A DNA stretch of 64,000 nucleotides from Echiichthys vipera (taxonomy: Eukaryota; Chordata; Actinopteri; Perciformes; Trachinidae), in the NCBI GenBank assembly GCA_963691815.1, contig OY829645.1:43563094-43627093 (forward strand), given 5' to 3'. Positions 32,535-46,500 of this stretch are shown here, piece after piece. Both the position numbers and the translations under genes were made by a program. The notes under the pieces are model-generated. The model was not told the origin of the DNA. It did not search any database and saw nothing but the letters and a program-made list of their open reading frames with translations. Position 1 is the stretch's first letter; each line of letters opens with the position of its first letter.

Positions 32535-33279
32535 CTCTAGGGCAGTGGTTCCCAACCTGGGGGTCCCGACCCCCCAAGGGGGGCGTCAAAGATCCAGGGG
32601 GGGTCACGAAGCCCTCTTGATTTTAAGGGGTTTTAATGTAGTTAAAATGTTAAATAAATGAGTGGGCTAAGCATTTAATTCATATATGTGACAAAATAAA
32701 CTAAATCCAAGAGCCACATTAAACATTTATCCGTGTATTTCAAATTTTAGATAAATGAATAAGTTACAGGCCGATATCACGAGGAACAGAGCGCGTGTGA
32801 CTTGAACGCATCACGTGCAGCAGTGAGGCGTTCAAGGCGGAGCTAAGGGAGAGATGGCGAAGCGTCAGGTAGAGGAGACTGAGGACAATGTCAAAAAGAA
32901 AACGAGCGGCTACCAAGAAAGTTAGATTGAGTTTGGCTTCATAGAAGCAATGGATAAAATTAGAGCAGAATGTATATTTTTAATTTTATAATAATTCATT
33001 TTATTTATTCTATTTCAATATGTTATTATATACAATATACATATATTATTATATATTACAATATATGTTACCTGCTTAAATGGATTTGCAAAAAAAGATC
33101 TTGTTCTTTTAAAAGTTAAGTTTATAAAGTGAGTAAGTTTGTAAAGTTTATAAAGTATTTCATGTAAAAGAAGTTATGATGTTCCTTATTTTATGTATAT
33201 TTTCATGGGGGGGGGGGGGGGGGGTGTCACCAAAGTTTACAATGGTAAAACTAAAAGGTTGGGACCCGCTGCTCTAGAG
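32535..33279 (+). mobile_element. hAT element with 8-bp target duplication and transposase relic
   Basis: The element is 32543-33271. It starts CAGTGGTTCCCAACCTGGGG and ends AAGGTTGGGACCCGCTG (inverted repeats). The flanks are CTCTAGGG and CTCTAGAG (one difference). Around 32854 a frame begins MAKRQVEETEDNVKKK and hits TAG a few codons later; past the stop it continues IEFGF. This resembles the N-terminus of ZBED-type hAT transposases. The rest is deleted, so it is a non-functional copy. A run of about 18 G bases lies at 33207. Confidence 0.8.
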
Positions 33280-33799
33280 AGTGTTTGCTGTAGCAGGACG
33301 CCGTTTGTGTGATGGAGTCTCAATAATCAAGTGTGTGTTGGCGGAGATGAAGGAAGATGTGCAACAGTGTGGCTCTTTGATGTGTTTTTAATAGTTTCGG
33401 GGGCAAAAATGGAGCTCTGTGTCACAGGAGATTAAGAAAAACTTTGTTTGACAATAAGAAAAATATCAGCAGACCGCATTTGGGAAAGTTACACGTATGC
33501 TTTCCATGTTACACAATAACCCAAAGGATGATTTCACAGGACACCAACTACTAACGTTTTTGAATAAAGCCCAGAAAACAAACACACACGGGGTATTTTT
33601 TCTTTAGTTTTTCTTTTTTTTTTTTTTAGAAATAATCTATAGTTTCTCCTTAAAGCCTACTTCTAAGTTGCACTTTATCTCTGTTCTCTCCCTGCGGGTG
33701 ATGCTGCGCTCTGCACTGATGAAGAAAAAGAGAGTTGCCGTCTATCATCGCCATCTATTGCTTGAACAGATGCTTGGATGTGTTTTCTGAGGGGGGTTT
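33280..33799. other. Convergent intergenic DNA
   Basis: No gene or named repeat was recognised. A T-rich run lies at about 33600-33630. Confidence 0.5.
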
Positions 33800-34152
33800 T
33801 CACTCACTCACTCACTCATTCACTCACTCATCTTCAACCTCTTATCCGGGGTCGGGTCGTGGGGGCAGCAGCTTTAGCAGGGGACCCCAAACTTCCCTTT
33901 CCCGGGCCACATTAACCAGCTCTAACTGGGGGATCCTGAGGCGTTCCCAGGCCAGTGTGGAGATCTAATCTCTCCACCTGGTCCTGGGTCTTCCCCGAGG
34001 CCTCCTCCCAGCTGGACGTGCCTGGAACACGTCCCTAGGGAGGCGCCCAGGGTTCATCCTTACTAGATGATCCTGAACCACCTCAACTGGCTCCTTTCAA
34101 CGCAAAGGAGCAGCGGCTCTACTCCGAGTTCCTCACGGATGCTGAACTTCTC
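33800..34152 (-). mobile_element. LINE copy 7
   Basis: Minus-strand 3' fragment of the recurrent LINE. It follows a CACT repeat (33800-33825) that may be derived from its tail. It stops within GATGCTGAACTTCTC, earlier than the other copies. The C-terminal frame differs slightly from the intact copies. Confidence 0.8.
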
Positions 34153-35440
34153 GCTAAAAAGAGTCTGTTCACCCGTCCAGGTTCGGTTTCTGTAGAGAAA
34201 GAGGAGTGAAGAGAAGAGGAGGTGGGGAGGGGGAGTCAGCGAGTGAGAGGTGTGTGTGTGTGTGTGTGTGGGGGGGGGGTAGGGGTGTTGGGATGTGTAA
34301 AGTGAGTGTTGGCCAACTTCAGTGAGCCGCCCCTGGGATTCAGCTGATTGGTCGTTCAGAGAGGACGCTCTGTCCCGCTGTGCTGCTCCAGAGACAACTG
34401 TTCCCAGGGAGTGTATGAGTGTGTGTGTGTGTGTGTATATATCTGTGTGTGTGTGTGTGTGTGTGCGCGCTGTAGTTCGTCTATTTTGGTGAGGACCAAT
34501 TTGAGTTTCAAACCTAGGGACAGATGACATTTATGGCTGGTCCTCACGTCTTTCAAAGTCTGACTGTGTTGTGATTAAAGGCCTCCTCCTCTCAGAAGTG
34601 TGTTTTGCTTTTTGTTACTTTACTTTGGCGTTTGAGCTTCACTGTGCACGGTTTAAAGCTCCACTCCAGACAAGTTTGCAGACTAACTGCACTGCGCTGC
34701 GTTGAAATGAAACTGCTCATACGTACACACATCGGGGGTGTTTATTTCAGTTTGATTAATCCGTTTGTTTATATTTTTTCTGTTGTTCATGTCACACAAA
34801 ACACAAACATTACACGGCAATAAAGTGGCTTTTGTAACAAGGTTGATGTTTTTTTAGATTTCGCAACACGAAATACAGGCATGAGGATTATAAAACAACA
34901 ACATGGAAGCTCCGTAGTTTCATTCAAGACGGAAAACTTTACTCCTTCTGATCTTGATAAAGGCTGCCGGGTATCCTGAACCAGCTGGGAGCCGACAGCC
35001 TGACGAGCCTCAGAAGACTCCTCGCTCAAACAGGCTGCATATGGAAAAGCGCCAATTGCAACAATAGAAGAAGATCCACTCCTTCAGTTCTTACCTTTCA
35101 TAATAAAAGCCCTGGACTGCACCGATGAGCCGATCTGGCAGAACATCACCGGTATGAATATTCACAGGCGTCGCATTTTCGTGTCATTCATACGTCACGC
35201 CCCCGGTGTGTAAAAGGCCTTTGAGCACAAACTTTCCTCCTTCAGCAGATGAATGTGAAAATAGATTTTGAGTGTTAAACTCTGCACAGTGAGGCTCAAA
35301 CCTCCTGGTGAAGTAAATACAAAGAGAAGAAAAACTCATTTGTGAGTGGAGGGGGACTTTAAGGGTAAATTGTGATGGTTGAGGTTGGGGGAATGAATGA
35401 TTATAATGCAGGTCCTCACAAGTATAGAAGTATGTGTGTG

Positions 35441-35471
<31 letters not shown>

Positions 35472-35666
35472 TCTGCAGAGCCTCACACACACAGAGGTTC
35501 TCCATATCAGCTTGAAGTTGCAGCCATATCGTCCTGGAGAACCTTGTTCCTTATTTACAGCCAAACGACGCCGCGGTACGACCTGAACTAACTCACAACA
35601 AGGTGTGTGTTCGCGTGTGTGTGTGTGCGTGTGTGCGTGTGTGCGTGTGTGTGTGTCTGTTCAGAG
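34153..35666. other. Downstream region and probable 3' UTR of ip6k1
   Basis: Holds GT microsatellites at about 34250-34270, 34420-34470, 35430-35473 and 35605-35660. A minus-strand AATAAA lies at about 34742-34747 and could end the ip6k1 transcript (3' UTR of roughly 0.9 kb); this is inference only. No other gene was recognised. Confidence 0.4.
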
Positions 35667-38600
35667 CTACGGCAGGTTGTCGTCCTGCAGGCTCTCCAGG
35701 ATCTGGACCAGACTCTCCAGTCCGAACACGTAGCCCCGGTCCGGCCCATCGTGCACCGCTGTGTCGCCACGGAAACCCTTGAAGGTGGAGTGGGCGAAGT
35801 CGATCATACGTACGTCCACCAAGGGAGGCTGCTGGGACTGGGGACCGGGGGGATGAGGGGGTAAGGAAGGTAAGCTTCGAGCAGGGGGGGAGGAGTCTGC
35901 ATGGGGGTGAGGCAACGGGAGAGGGGGGAGGAAGGAGTGGCAGTCTGACTTGGAGGGCGGGGCCTGTGGGGGAGGACAAGGTGAGGGGGAGGGTGTAGCC
36001 ATCGGTCCAGGTCCCTGAGAGGACAGTGACCCTGGGTCTGGGTTCTGGCTCATGTCAGTTTCACAGGGAGCGTCTGGGGCCGGAGGTGCGTGGGGGGTGG
36101 GGCCACAGTGGGGCTCTGCGGGAGTCTTCTGGTGCCCAGAGCTGAGGACTGGAGGGCCCTCTGGTTCCTGCAGACAAAATAAAACACAGCAGTGATCAGT
36201 ATGAAAACATCAGCATCACAAAAAGACTTAATTTAATCAGGAAATCCTGTAGGGAGCCGCAGGGCACAGCTGCAAACGGCATCAAGTTATTTAAGGCACA
36301 GAGCAACATGACGACTGCGCGGGAGTCAAACACAGACACGATGGTCACTTTATTTTCCTGTTCTTAAGCTTAGAACTGCTCGATTATGGCAAAAACCATG
36401 ATTATTCAAAGTGTAATTCCTGCGCAAAATCATCCCATGGTCTTTTTCAGCACTTACATACATCAAATAATCCATCAAGACAGTTTTTTTAGTGTAACAA
36501 CTATTAACGGACGAATCCGGGAGAGTCGCTAACAGACACTGATTAGCTCAGTGCAGCACAGTGAAGGCATTCAAACGTCTTTTTTAACCACTAATGCTGC
36601 TCAAAATAACAGCAAACCTCTGCAGCAGCATGAGAAGAGTCCCTACACAGAAAACAAAGAACCAACAACGTAGTTAGTGAACCCAGAGTTTATTAAAAGA
36701 GTGTTTTAAAGACTTACCAACTGGCCCCTGTACCAGCTCCTCTCATAGTAAAGTCCATTCAAGTGGACTAACAAAGTCAATCCCAAAGGAAGGAGCCCAT
36801 TGGTGCTTTGTTTTGTGTGTAGGGGCTCTTCTCATGCTGCTGCAGAGGTTTGATGTTATTTTGAGCAGCATTAGTGGTTAAAAAAGACGTTTAAATGCCT
36901 TTACTGTGCTTCCCCGAGCTAATCACTGTTAGCTACGGCTTATTTGATGTATTTAAGTGCAGAGAAAGATGGGATGATCTTGACACTTTAACAGACTTTA
37001 ATTAGTCCTTTAAGTGAAGACCCTATAGTCTGTTGTATCCTGAATAATACACAGGTCGTTAGCTGCTGTTTTTAATTTGGCTCGGGTCCAAAGGGGTTCT
37101 TGCTTGGACAGAAACTACGCAGGTTCACGCAGCACCAGCTTGTTTTTGGCCTGATCGCAGCTCAACTCACTGAGAGGAACCTGAGGTAAAGATTGGTTGT
37201 GGGTCCAAAGTTAGTTTGATTATATTTTGATGTTTGAAAAGACGTAAACACAATTCAAACTGTAATTTCCCCTGAGTCTAGATGGTAATACAGGCTCTGC
37301 TGCAGTTACTTTTGTTGAATGTTAACAAACCTCATCTGGGATTCTGAGCTATAAACACGAGTTAAATCACCAAAATTCACTGAAAAATAAACAATCCGCC
37401 ACACTGAGCACATCCTTATCTCATCTCATCTTCAACCTCTTATCCGGGGTCGGGTCTCGGGGGCAGCAGCTTTAGCAGGGGACCCCAAACTTCCCTTTCC
37501 CGGGCCACATTAACCAGCTCTAACTGGGGGATCCTGAGGCGTTCCCAGGCCAGTGTGGAGATATAATCTCTCCACCTGGTCCTGGGTCTTCCCCGAGGCC
37601 TCCTCCCAGCTGGACGTGCCTGGAACACCTCCCTAGGGAGGCGCCCAGGGTTCATCCTTACTAGATGATCCTGAACCACCTCAACTGGCTCCTTTCAACG
37701 CTAAGGAGCAGCGGCTCTACTCCAAGTTCCTCACGGATGCTGAACTTCTCACCCTCTCTCTAAAGGAGACTCCAGCCCCCCTCCTGAGGAAACCCATTTC
37801 AGCCGCTTGTACTCGCAACCTCGTTCTTTGGGTCATGACCCAGCTTTCATGACCACAGGTGAGGGTAGGAACCAAGATTGACCGGTAGATCGAGAGCTTT
37901 GCCTTCCTCAGCTCTCTTTTCGTCACAACGGTGCGGTAGAGCGACTGCAACACCACCGCCGCTGCTCCGATTCTCCGGCCAAACTCACGCTCCATCGTCC
38001 CCTCACTCCTGAACATGATCCCGAGGTACCTGAACTCCTTCACTTGGGGTAAGGACTGATTTCCTGAGCACATCCTAACAGAGCTAAATGTTCTACCTTT
38101 CCCTCATAGATGATGAGCAGTGAAGACGAGTAGAAGCGATACGACGCCTGCCTCTCCAGCACCGCCTTCAGGCTGCGGAGCTTATTCAGGATTGGCTCAA
38201 AGAGGTCCTGCCTCAGACCCTTTCCGTTGTGCATGTACTGGCAGAGGGCCTCGCGGAAGCCTTCGATCGTCAGGCCGCGGCCGTAGTACTTGTTCCTGCA
38301 GAGGTAGTGGCCGGTGTTCAGCTGGTACACCTGCAGAGAGACGGGGGGGAAACGTCTCAATTACTGCTCACGGTCATGTGCTTTTATATTCCTTCACTTG
38401 GGAAACACATCACACATTAACACAGATCAGAGTGAGAAGCACTTCTGTTTATTACTTCGTCTGTTTAGAGGCGAAATATCAGAACTGACAATTAGTGGGC
38501 AGGTACATTTACTTCAGCACTGTAGAGTAATACTCTGAGGTACGGTTTTGTTTCAAGAATGAAAAGCAACCTGTCACTTTATCACGGGCGATCAAGCACT

Positions 38601-40504
38601 TTGAAATCAAGCACTTTACAATAAAGGACTTTGAAATCAAGTAAATTTGAAATAAAGGACTTTAAATTCAAGTAAATTTGAAATAAAGGACTTTAAAATC
38701 AAGTAAATTTGAAATAAAGGACTTTAAATTCAAGTACATTTGAAATAAAGGACTTTAAAATCAAGTAAATTTGAAATAAAGGACTTTAAATTCAAGTAAA
38801 TTTGAAATAAAGGACTTTAAATTCAAGTCAATTTGAAATAAAGGACTTTAAATTCAAGTACATTTGAAATAAAGGACTTTAAATTCAAGTCAATTTGAAA
38901 TAAAGGACTTTAAAATCAAGTAAATTTGAAATAAAGGACTTTAAATTCAAGTCAATTTGAAATAAAGGACTTTAAATTCAAGTACATTTGAAATAAAGGA
39001 CTTTAAATTCAAGTACATTTGAAATAAAGGACTTTAAAATCAAGTAAATTTGAAATAAAGGACTTTAAATTCAAGTACATTTGAAATAAAGGACTTTAAA
39101 TTCAAGTACATTTGAAATAAAGGACTTTGAAATCAAGTAAATTAGAAATAAAGGACTTTAAAATCGAATAAATTTGAAATAAAGGACTTTAAAATCAAGT
39201 AAATTAGAAATAAAGGACTTTGAAATCAAGTAAATTTGAAATAAAGGACTTTGAAATCAAGTAAATTTGAAATAAAGGACTTTAAAATCGAATAAATTTG
39301 AAATAAAGGACTTTAAAATCAAGTAAATTAGAAATAAAGGACTTTGAAATCAAGTAAATTTGAAATAAAGGACTTTGAAATCAAGTAAATTTGAAATAAA
39401 GGACTTTGAAATCAAGTAAATTTGAAATAAAGGACTTTGTAATCAAGTAAATATGAAATAAAGGACTTTAAATTTAAGCACTTTCAGGACTTTATTAAAG
39501 ACAGTGAGCGATAGCATTTTGAAATTATAACCAGAACCTGTACGCACAATTGCTGCTTTATATCGTAGGTTATTTTTCAGCTCTGTCATTGTTAAGTTTT
39601 GTCTTTATATATTATGCATTAATTTCCTGTTATATCTGTACTTGTGTGGATGTCTCTCTCTTTCTCTCTGCCAATGGGACAAGGGATGCAAATTAGCCAC
39701 ATGGCTAAAAACCCATATATATTTATTTACCTGTAAATGTTCGTTAATATGTTGTGTCCCATTTTTAATAATAAACATAAATAAATACTTGAACTACATG
39801 TTTGTGACAGCTTTGCAGATCCAAATTATAAATCTAAGAAATTGTAGATTAAACCAAAGGTCGGCACTTTTTTATCAATTTATAAATCCTTAATAATTCT
39901 TCATCATATCATAATTCAATTAAATTTTGTTTTAAGTGCCAAATCATAACCAAAGTCATCTCAAGACACTTTACACATAGAGGAGGTAAAGACCACACTT
40001 CATGACTTATTTCAATTCAAGTGTTTGTTAAAAAAACTAGACTTCTGCAGGTCGTCACGCCTCGTTTTCAGGCGAGGAAGAGCTGCATGAGAGGTGTTTT
40101 ACACACTGCAGCTTTAAGCTACACAGCAGTTTATAAAGTAATTTAAATTACCCTTTATTTATTTAATTAACCTTTACAATCTGCAACATTTAATCGATGA
40201 ACAGAGCAGAGCAGTTGGCAGAACTTTTACTTGTGACAGCATTTATGCTTTTGCTTTTTCCACCACTGCTGTCAAAGTTTGCCTGATTTATATTATTTGA
40301 TGTCATGATTGTTGGTAGCTTGACAGTTTAAGTAATACTTGGTTCTGATGGTAGTAAAAGTGGTCTGTGTAAAGGTAATAGTTGAGGCAGTGAGGGTTAT
40401 ACTTAGTAGTGGCAGAACTAGAAGTTGAAGACGTATGATCATAAAATCTATACACAAAAAGAAAGAATGCCTTTATTCGTCCCGCAAGAGGAAATTCAAT
40501 CTTT

Positions 40505-40566
<62 letters not shown>

Positions 40567-43500
40567 CCTATATACATGCAATTAATTAGGGGGTTGCCAA
40601 TGGATCGGAGCCCTGAGCAGTTGGGGGTTCGGTGCCTTGCTCAACAGCAGGAGATGAGCCACCAGCACACACTCCATTCATGGTCCACACAGGGACTCTA
40701 ATATTATGACTCTACCCACTTTACCCCGCAGAGTGAACTGTAACATCTACAGATGGAGAGATGCTCTGAAGATTAATGAGCCTCTTCCTCCTCAGGCGAT
40801 TATCTTTTGTTCAGGACGGTGATGGACGGAAGCTGCGGTATATTTGATGGCGGCGTCTGAGCCGTAGCGGCGGTTGTTGTACCTGCATGCCACACACTCT
40901 GACTCCCAGCGTCGCTGACGTGCTCTGTTCACATTTCTTCATCTGCCTGGCCGCCTTCTCCTCGGAGGCGTCGTCCCCGTGCTGCCTGGTGCCCATCTTC
41001 AGGTCCAGGATGCAGGGGTACGAGAAGTGGTGGACCACATTCTCCAACAACAGAAACTCTGGTTCAAATGATGCGGTTAAGGAGCACATATCAGTTTGAG
41101 TCATCGCTGAGCTTTAAACGTTTTTGTTGACAGACAGGCTGTCACCGTGCTGCAGTACGGTGTGGGTGCGTGTGAGTGTGCGTGTGTGTGTGTATATGTG
41201 TGTATGTGTGTGTGTAAATGGGAGAGAGAGGGAGCGTGCAGCAAAGGACCACACGTCAGAAATTCTAACCGGAAACATGCACAGATCATTTTCTGTGCTG
41301 CGTTTGGAGGAAACATTGCCCCGTATGTCGTCATCAAAAGAATGAGGACACATTTTGTGCTGACGCCCCTGGATGCCAGTCTGATCAGAAATCCCTGATG
41401 CCTCATCAGAACCGTCTCATCCCTCTCTTTGCCTTATCTCTGTCCCTTGACCCAGCTACGAACTAGACCTTCCTCCTCTACTCACAGGACCTTTTGACCT
41501 TTTAGACCAGGCGTCTCCAATCCTGCTCTTGGAGGGTCCGCTGCCTTGCATGTTTTATGTCTCTCTCTGCTGAAACACACCTGAGTCTAATGCTTTTCAA
41601 ACCGGTGATGAGCTTCAACTGCTTGATAACAAACAGAGCATTAGATTCAGGCATGTTGGTGCAGGGAGAAACCTAAAACATGCAGGGCAGCGGCCCTCCA
41701 GGAGCAGGATTGGAGATGCCTGTTTTAGACAAACCTGGGACTCATTGAACAAAATGACGTCAAGGTCATTAAATGTAAAACCATGTAGGACTAATTTATG
41801 TTAAACAAACAGACACAGTCAAAGGTGAAAGTTTATTTAACTAATGGAGAAAAGGCAAGAGATAAGTTTATTGCACCCTGACTCTGACTCAAGACCCCCA
41901 CATTTTCTCCCAATCCTGACTTTTTACGACTCAAACCAGAGACAGACTCACATTTTTAATATGTTCTTAAAGAAATCTATTATAGGAGGTATAAACTGTT
42001 ATGAGTATTTTATTGATCTGTAAAGAAATTAGTGTTGTTTCCAGGACCCACTAAGGATTATATTTTAAGTTTGTCCCAATCTGTATCCATGTTTAATTCA
42101 GTCATACCGTATATTATCGTTGAGGATCTTATTTTAACACATTATCAATATATATTAAGTCACTTTCACCAAATGATTATTCTAATGAATGTGTTGATGT
42201 TAATGTGTCACTGACACTTCCACAGGATTACTAACTAAGAGGAACGTTCACATTATGTGTTAATGTGCAAAAATCACTTTAATTCACACACTTTGCCTGA
42301 TTTGTATATTTATATGAAAACTGATCTCTTGTGGGGCGGCACGGTGGTGTGGTGGTTAGCACTGTCGCCTCACAGCGAGAAGGTTCCAGGTCCGCAGGAG
42401 GACATGCCCTTCTGTGTGGAGTTTGCATGTTCTCCCCGTGTCTGTGTGGGTTTTCTCCGGGTTCTCCGGTTTCCTCCCACATTCCAAAGACGTGCAGGTG
42501 TTCGGTTCATTGATGACTCTAAATCACCCGTAGGTGTGAATGGTTGTCTGTCTCTGTTCATTTCTATGGGCCCTGCGATAGACTGGCGTCCTGTCCAGGG
42601 TGGACCCCGCCTCACGCCCGATGTCAGCTGGGATCGGCTCCAGCCCCCCCCGTGACCCCGACCCCGACATAAGCGGTTGAAGATGAATGAATGATCTCTT
42701 GTGTTTGGAGCCAAAGGAAAGAGGGTTCTCCAACTTTAAGGGGGAAAATGAATGCATCTCATTATCCAGACCCCACCTTTGGACTTAAATATAGAAAACC
42801 AAAGCTGTCTCTTCAGATTTCAGAGAAGATCTCCTTAGTCTTTGTCTTCTAGTCTTGCCTGTTACAGTCTTTTATTTCGTAACATCTACTTTATTTTTAG
42901 ACTTTCTGTCCCACTTTGTTTCACGAAGTTCAGTGTTTAATTTGATTAATAACATTTTCATTCATCAGTCAAATGTTGTTTTAAGTTAGCGCTCATGTTT
43001 TTGAGAACAATCGTATTTTTATTCCGGACAGAGAAATAAAGCTTTAGTCAACATTCATTCATTCATCTTCAACCGCTTGTCCCTGTTGGGGTCGCGGGAG
43101 GCTGGAGCCGATCCCAGCTGACAGCGCAAAGTTATTCTTTTGATGTTTATACTAAAATTAAGTTTTCACCAAGAGCTCGTAAAAAGAGACCGACTGACTC
43201 TCTCATCCACCAAACTCAAAGCTGTCAAAGCTGAAGAATCCAGAGATTTGGGGTTCACAACGAAAGTGACCCTTGACGCTGAATATCAGTTGCCATGGTG
43301 AAGCGTCCTCTATCAAGAGGCTGTCGCATGCCGCCCAGTTGGACTGCCCGTCCAGTCTTTGGCCTCTGACGACCTGGTTCTGCCAGCCCTGCACCTCGGG
43401 AGAGACCCGGTGTTCTGCACGTCCGAAGACGGCTCTGGAGCTGTGAAACACGCCTCCTTTCTCTTGGATCCCCCTTCTACACGGCTGAGTTTGGTGAGAT

Positions 43501-46500
43501 GAGGTTATTGTCTGGTGACCACTGGCTATTTAATATTGAACTTTACTTTGCATAAAGGTATGATTACAAATTGCATTTCCATATGGTAGCTTTTACCATG
43601 CCCATTCATTTTCTGTGTTATTCTCATTTGTGTCATTTCATGTTATAATCTATCATGTATATTATTTATATAAATATATTCCTTTTTTGTAGTAAACCCC
43701 CCAAACCCCAGCTGTTGTCTGTGAGCTTTCATTCTGTTTGCAAAGTTTTGAGGTCACGGTTTTACGAGAACAAACGCTTTCAGATGAGATTGAAAGAAAC
43801 TGATTAATACAATTAATTAATACATTTAATTGATAAGAGAAACTGATAGAAAAGTATTCTTTTAATTCTTGCAGGTGACTAGGTTTCCATCTGGCTTAGT
43901 CCACATTACCTGTCTATTCCGTGGTGGTGCCCTCTTTTGACTAGGAATAATATATTTCCTTATTAATACTCAATAAGGTGATAAATTAATTTATTATGTG
44001 TGTAAATCTCTCTTCTTATCCTAGACGTTCTACTACACCACTGGATAATGTGTCTGCTCTACTTCATCGTGTTGTTTTGGTGTGTGTACAACCACACCAG
44101 CAACCAGTCTTCTCTCAGGGTTTGAGCGGCTGCGAGACCAGGGCCATTTTCTACCTGGTCAAGCAGCCTCCTAAGCGACTTACATGCAAATTAGGGGTGT
44201 TTTTGGTGAGACAGACCCGCCTAATTCTGGATAGTTGACCAAAGTGGAAACACACCCTGTGTATTTGTCGCTGGGTTTTCCAGGCAGCTGCATTCAGCGC
44301 TCTCTTTGAAGATCAAAACACCACCGGACGACTCTGAACCTCTTCCTCAGTCTCACTGACATTTACATTCAGTGCTTCTTATTGTACACAACTACTCGAC
44401 TAGTCAAACAGTCGACAAATAAAACCAATTATCAGAGTTGTGTGCAGCTGCTGACTTCTCTTGGATAATATTATTTCGCCAGCATCACTTGATTTACAAC
44501 CATAACTCTTACTCAGAGACTATTGTTAGAGAAAATATAACTCAGGTAATTTATATTTAACATGAAGGAAAAAGCCAAACATTCTTCTCTTCCTGCACAT
44601 AAAACATTTCAGCCTACTTTCTATTGAAAATAAATGAAGGAAATCAGGGGTTCAGCTTCCCGTCTGGTAGCTTTGGACCTGCTTTGAAGCTTTGGCACCT
44701 ACCAACAACTATAAAATCAAATCAAATGAAAAGGCGGTTAAGTATCAGTGGATGTGATTGGTTGAAGAAGGATACTGAAGAGTTTGCGGTCCTTGGACTC
44801 AGACCTCATGCGGCTGAGCTGCTGTTTGTGGCAGCGGAGGCTCCAGGGGTTGTGGCTGATCTTCTCCGAACTCAAACCGCTGTTCCAGTCCAACATCTGG
44901 AAAGGAACGTCCGAGTGGATCTTTGGGTCGAGCCTGGGACTCTTCAGCTCTGAGAGACTGCAGCGAGGAGAAGAGAGGATCAGTTAATGCTGCATAAAGT
45001 ATTTAAACATTTATATCTACAATGGATTCAAAGTTTCATCCAGCAAACAGAAGGTGGAACCAGATTATTCCACTTTAATTATTACTATTAAAGTGGTAAT
45101 CCATAAGAGTTTCATCCAGTTAATTGACTTTTCAGTTCCTTTCTATCAAAGAGTGAGTTAAAACAATGGTGATTGATCATGTGACCCGTTATTGAAACTT
45201 CATGTATTTTCTGCTTTGCCGAGAAATATGATCTGATTTAGGGTTCACACTGAAAGTGACCCTTGACATTGAATATCCGTTGCCATGGTGAAGCGTCCTC
45301 TATCAAGAGGCTGTCGCATGCCGCCCAGTTGGACTGCCCGTCCACTCTTTGGCCTCTGACGACCTGGTTCTGCCAGCCCTGCACCTCGGGAGAAACCCGG
45401 TGTTCTGCACGTGTGAAGACGGCTCTGGAGCTGAGTTTGGTGAGATGAGATTGTTGGTTCTTTAATGAGCAGATCTGGTGATCACCTGCTATTTGTCTGT
45501 GGCGACTTTTGCGCAGTAAAATCAAATGTGGTGCACAGTTAGTGAGGCTTTTTATGTTGTTCCCCTTCTCTCTACGGGCATCACGCCGCATCATGCAGGA
45601 AAGAGCTGCGAATCTACTGACGCCATAGAGTAGCGAAGTCCTTCCGCTTGACCCCCATTGGACCTCTAAGATTGTAATGAATTGGTCTCAATGCAGATAA
45701 TCTAGTTATTGTCTGGTCCCAGTCGTTATATGTTACGATTTAAAAATATGTTTTGTGGATTTAAAATTAACATTTTTCATGTCAAGAGTTTGACCGTTTA
45801 TTGTGCAATTGTTCCGTTTAAGCCTTTAGAGAAAACACAACGAGAAAGACTACAGTACATGTCATGTTGCGTATGTGACTTCACGTCATCACCGTTTCTC
45901 ACAGCGCAAGTAAAACTCTCCACTCCCCTTGGAAACAAGTGGTGAAGTGGAGCAGAGATATCAGCATGTCTGTAACAGAGCACCAAGTGCGGGTGGTGAT
46001 GTATATCATTTGTGTTGAGAGCAGCGAAGAGTTGTACTTGACAAAGTGGCCCACTATTATCAAACTTCTTTGATTAATTTTTTTGCATTAAAAAATATCT
46101 TAAAAAACCACAACTTCCGGTTTGGCTGAGATGGAGTAGACACACATTAAGTCTTGCTCCCGCAACTTTTGATAATTTCAAGTTTCAGGACCCCGAAAGT
46201 ACACAAATAGTAATATTTGTCTTGTTAGGCGGATACACCAGCGAAATATGTCGTTGTATGTGAACAGACACACTGTAGAAGATCAGGGGCTTGGCGGCTA
46301 TTGCTCACTGCTGGACAGAGCACCGCACAGCCCTCCCCACACAAATGTAAACATATAATAATCTAAGATGCAGTGGACAGATTATGAGAAAAACATAAGG
46401 TGCTTGAGATTGTATTGATCTGAACAGTTTAACCGTTGTTGTACAGTGTGATGCATGTGGCAGGAAAGATTTCCTGTATCTGTCCCTTTGACAGCGGAGC

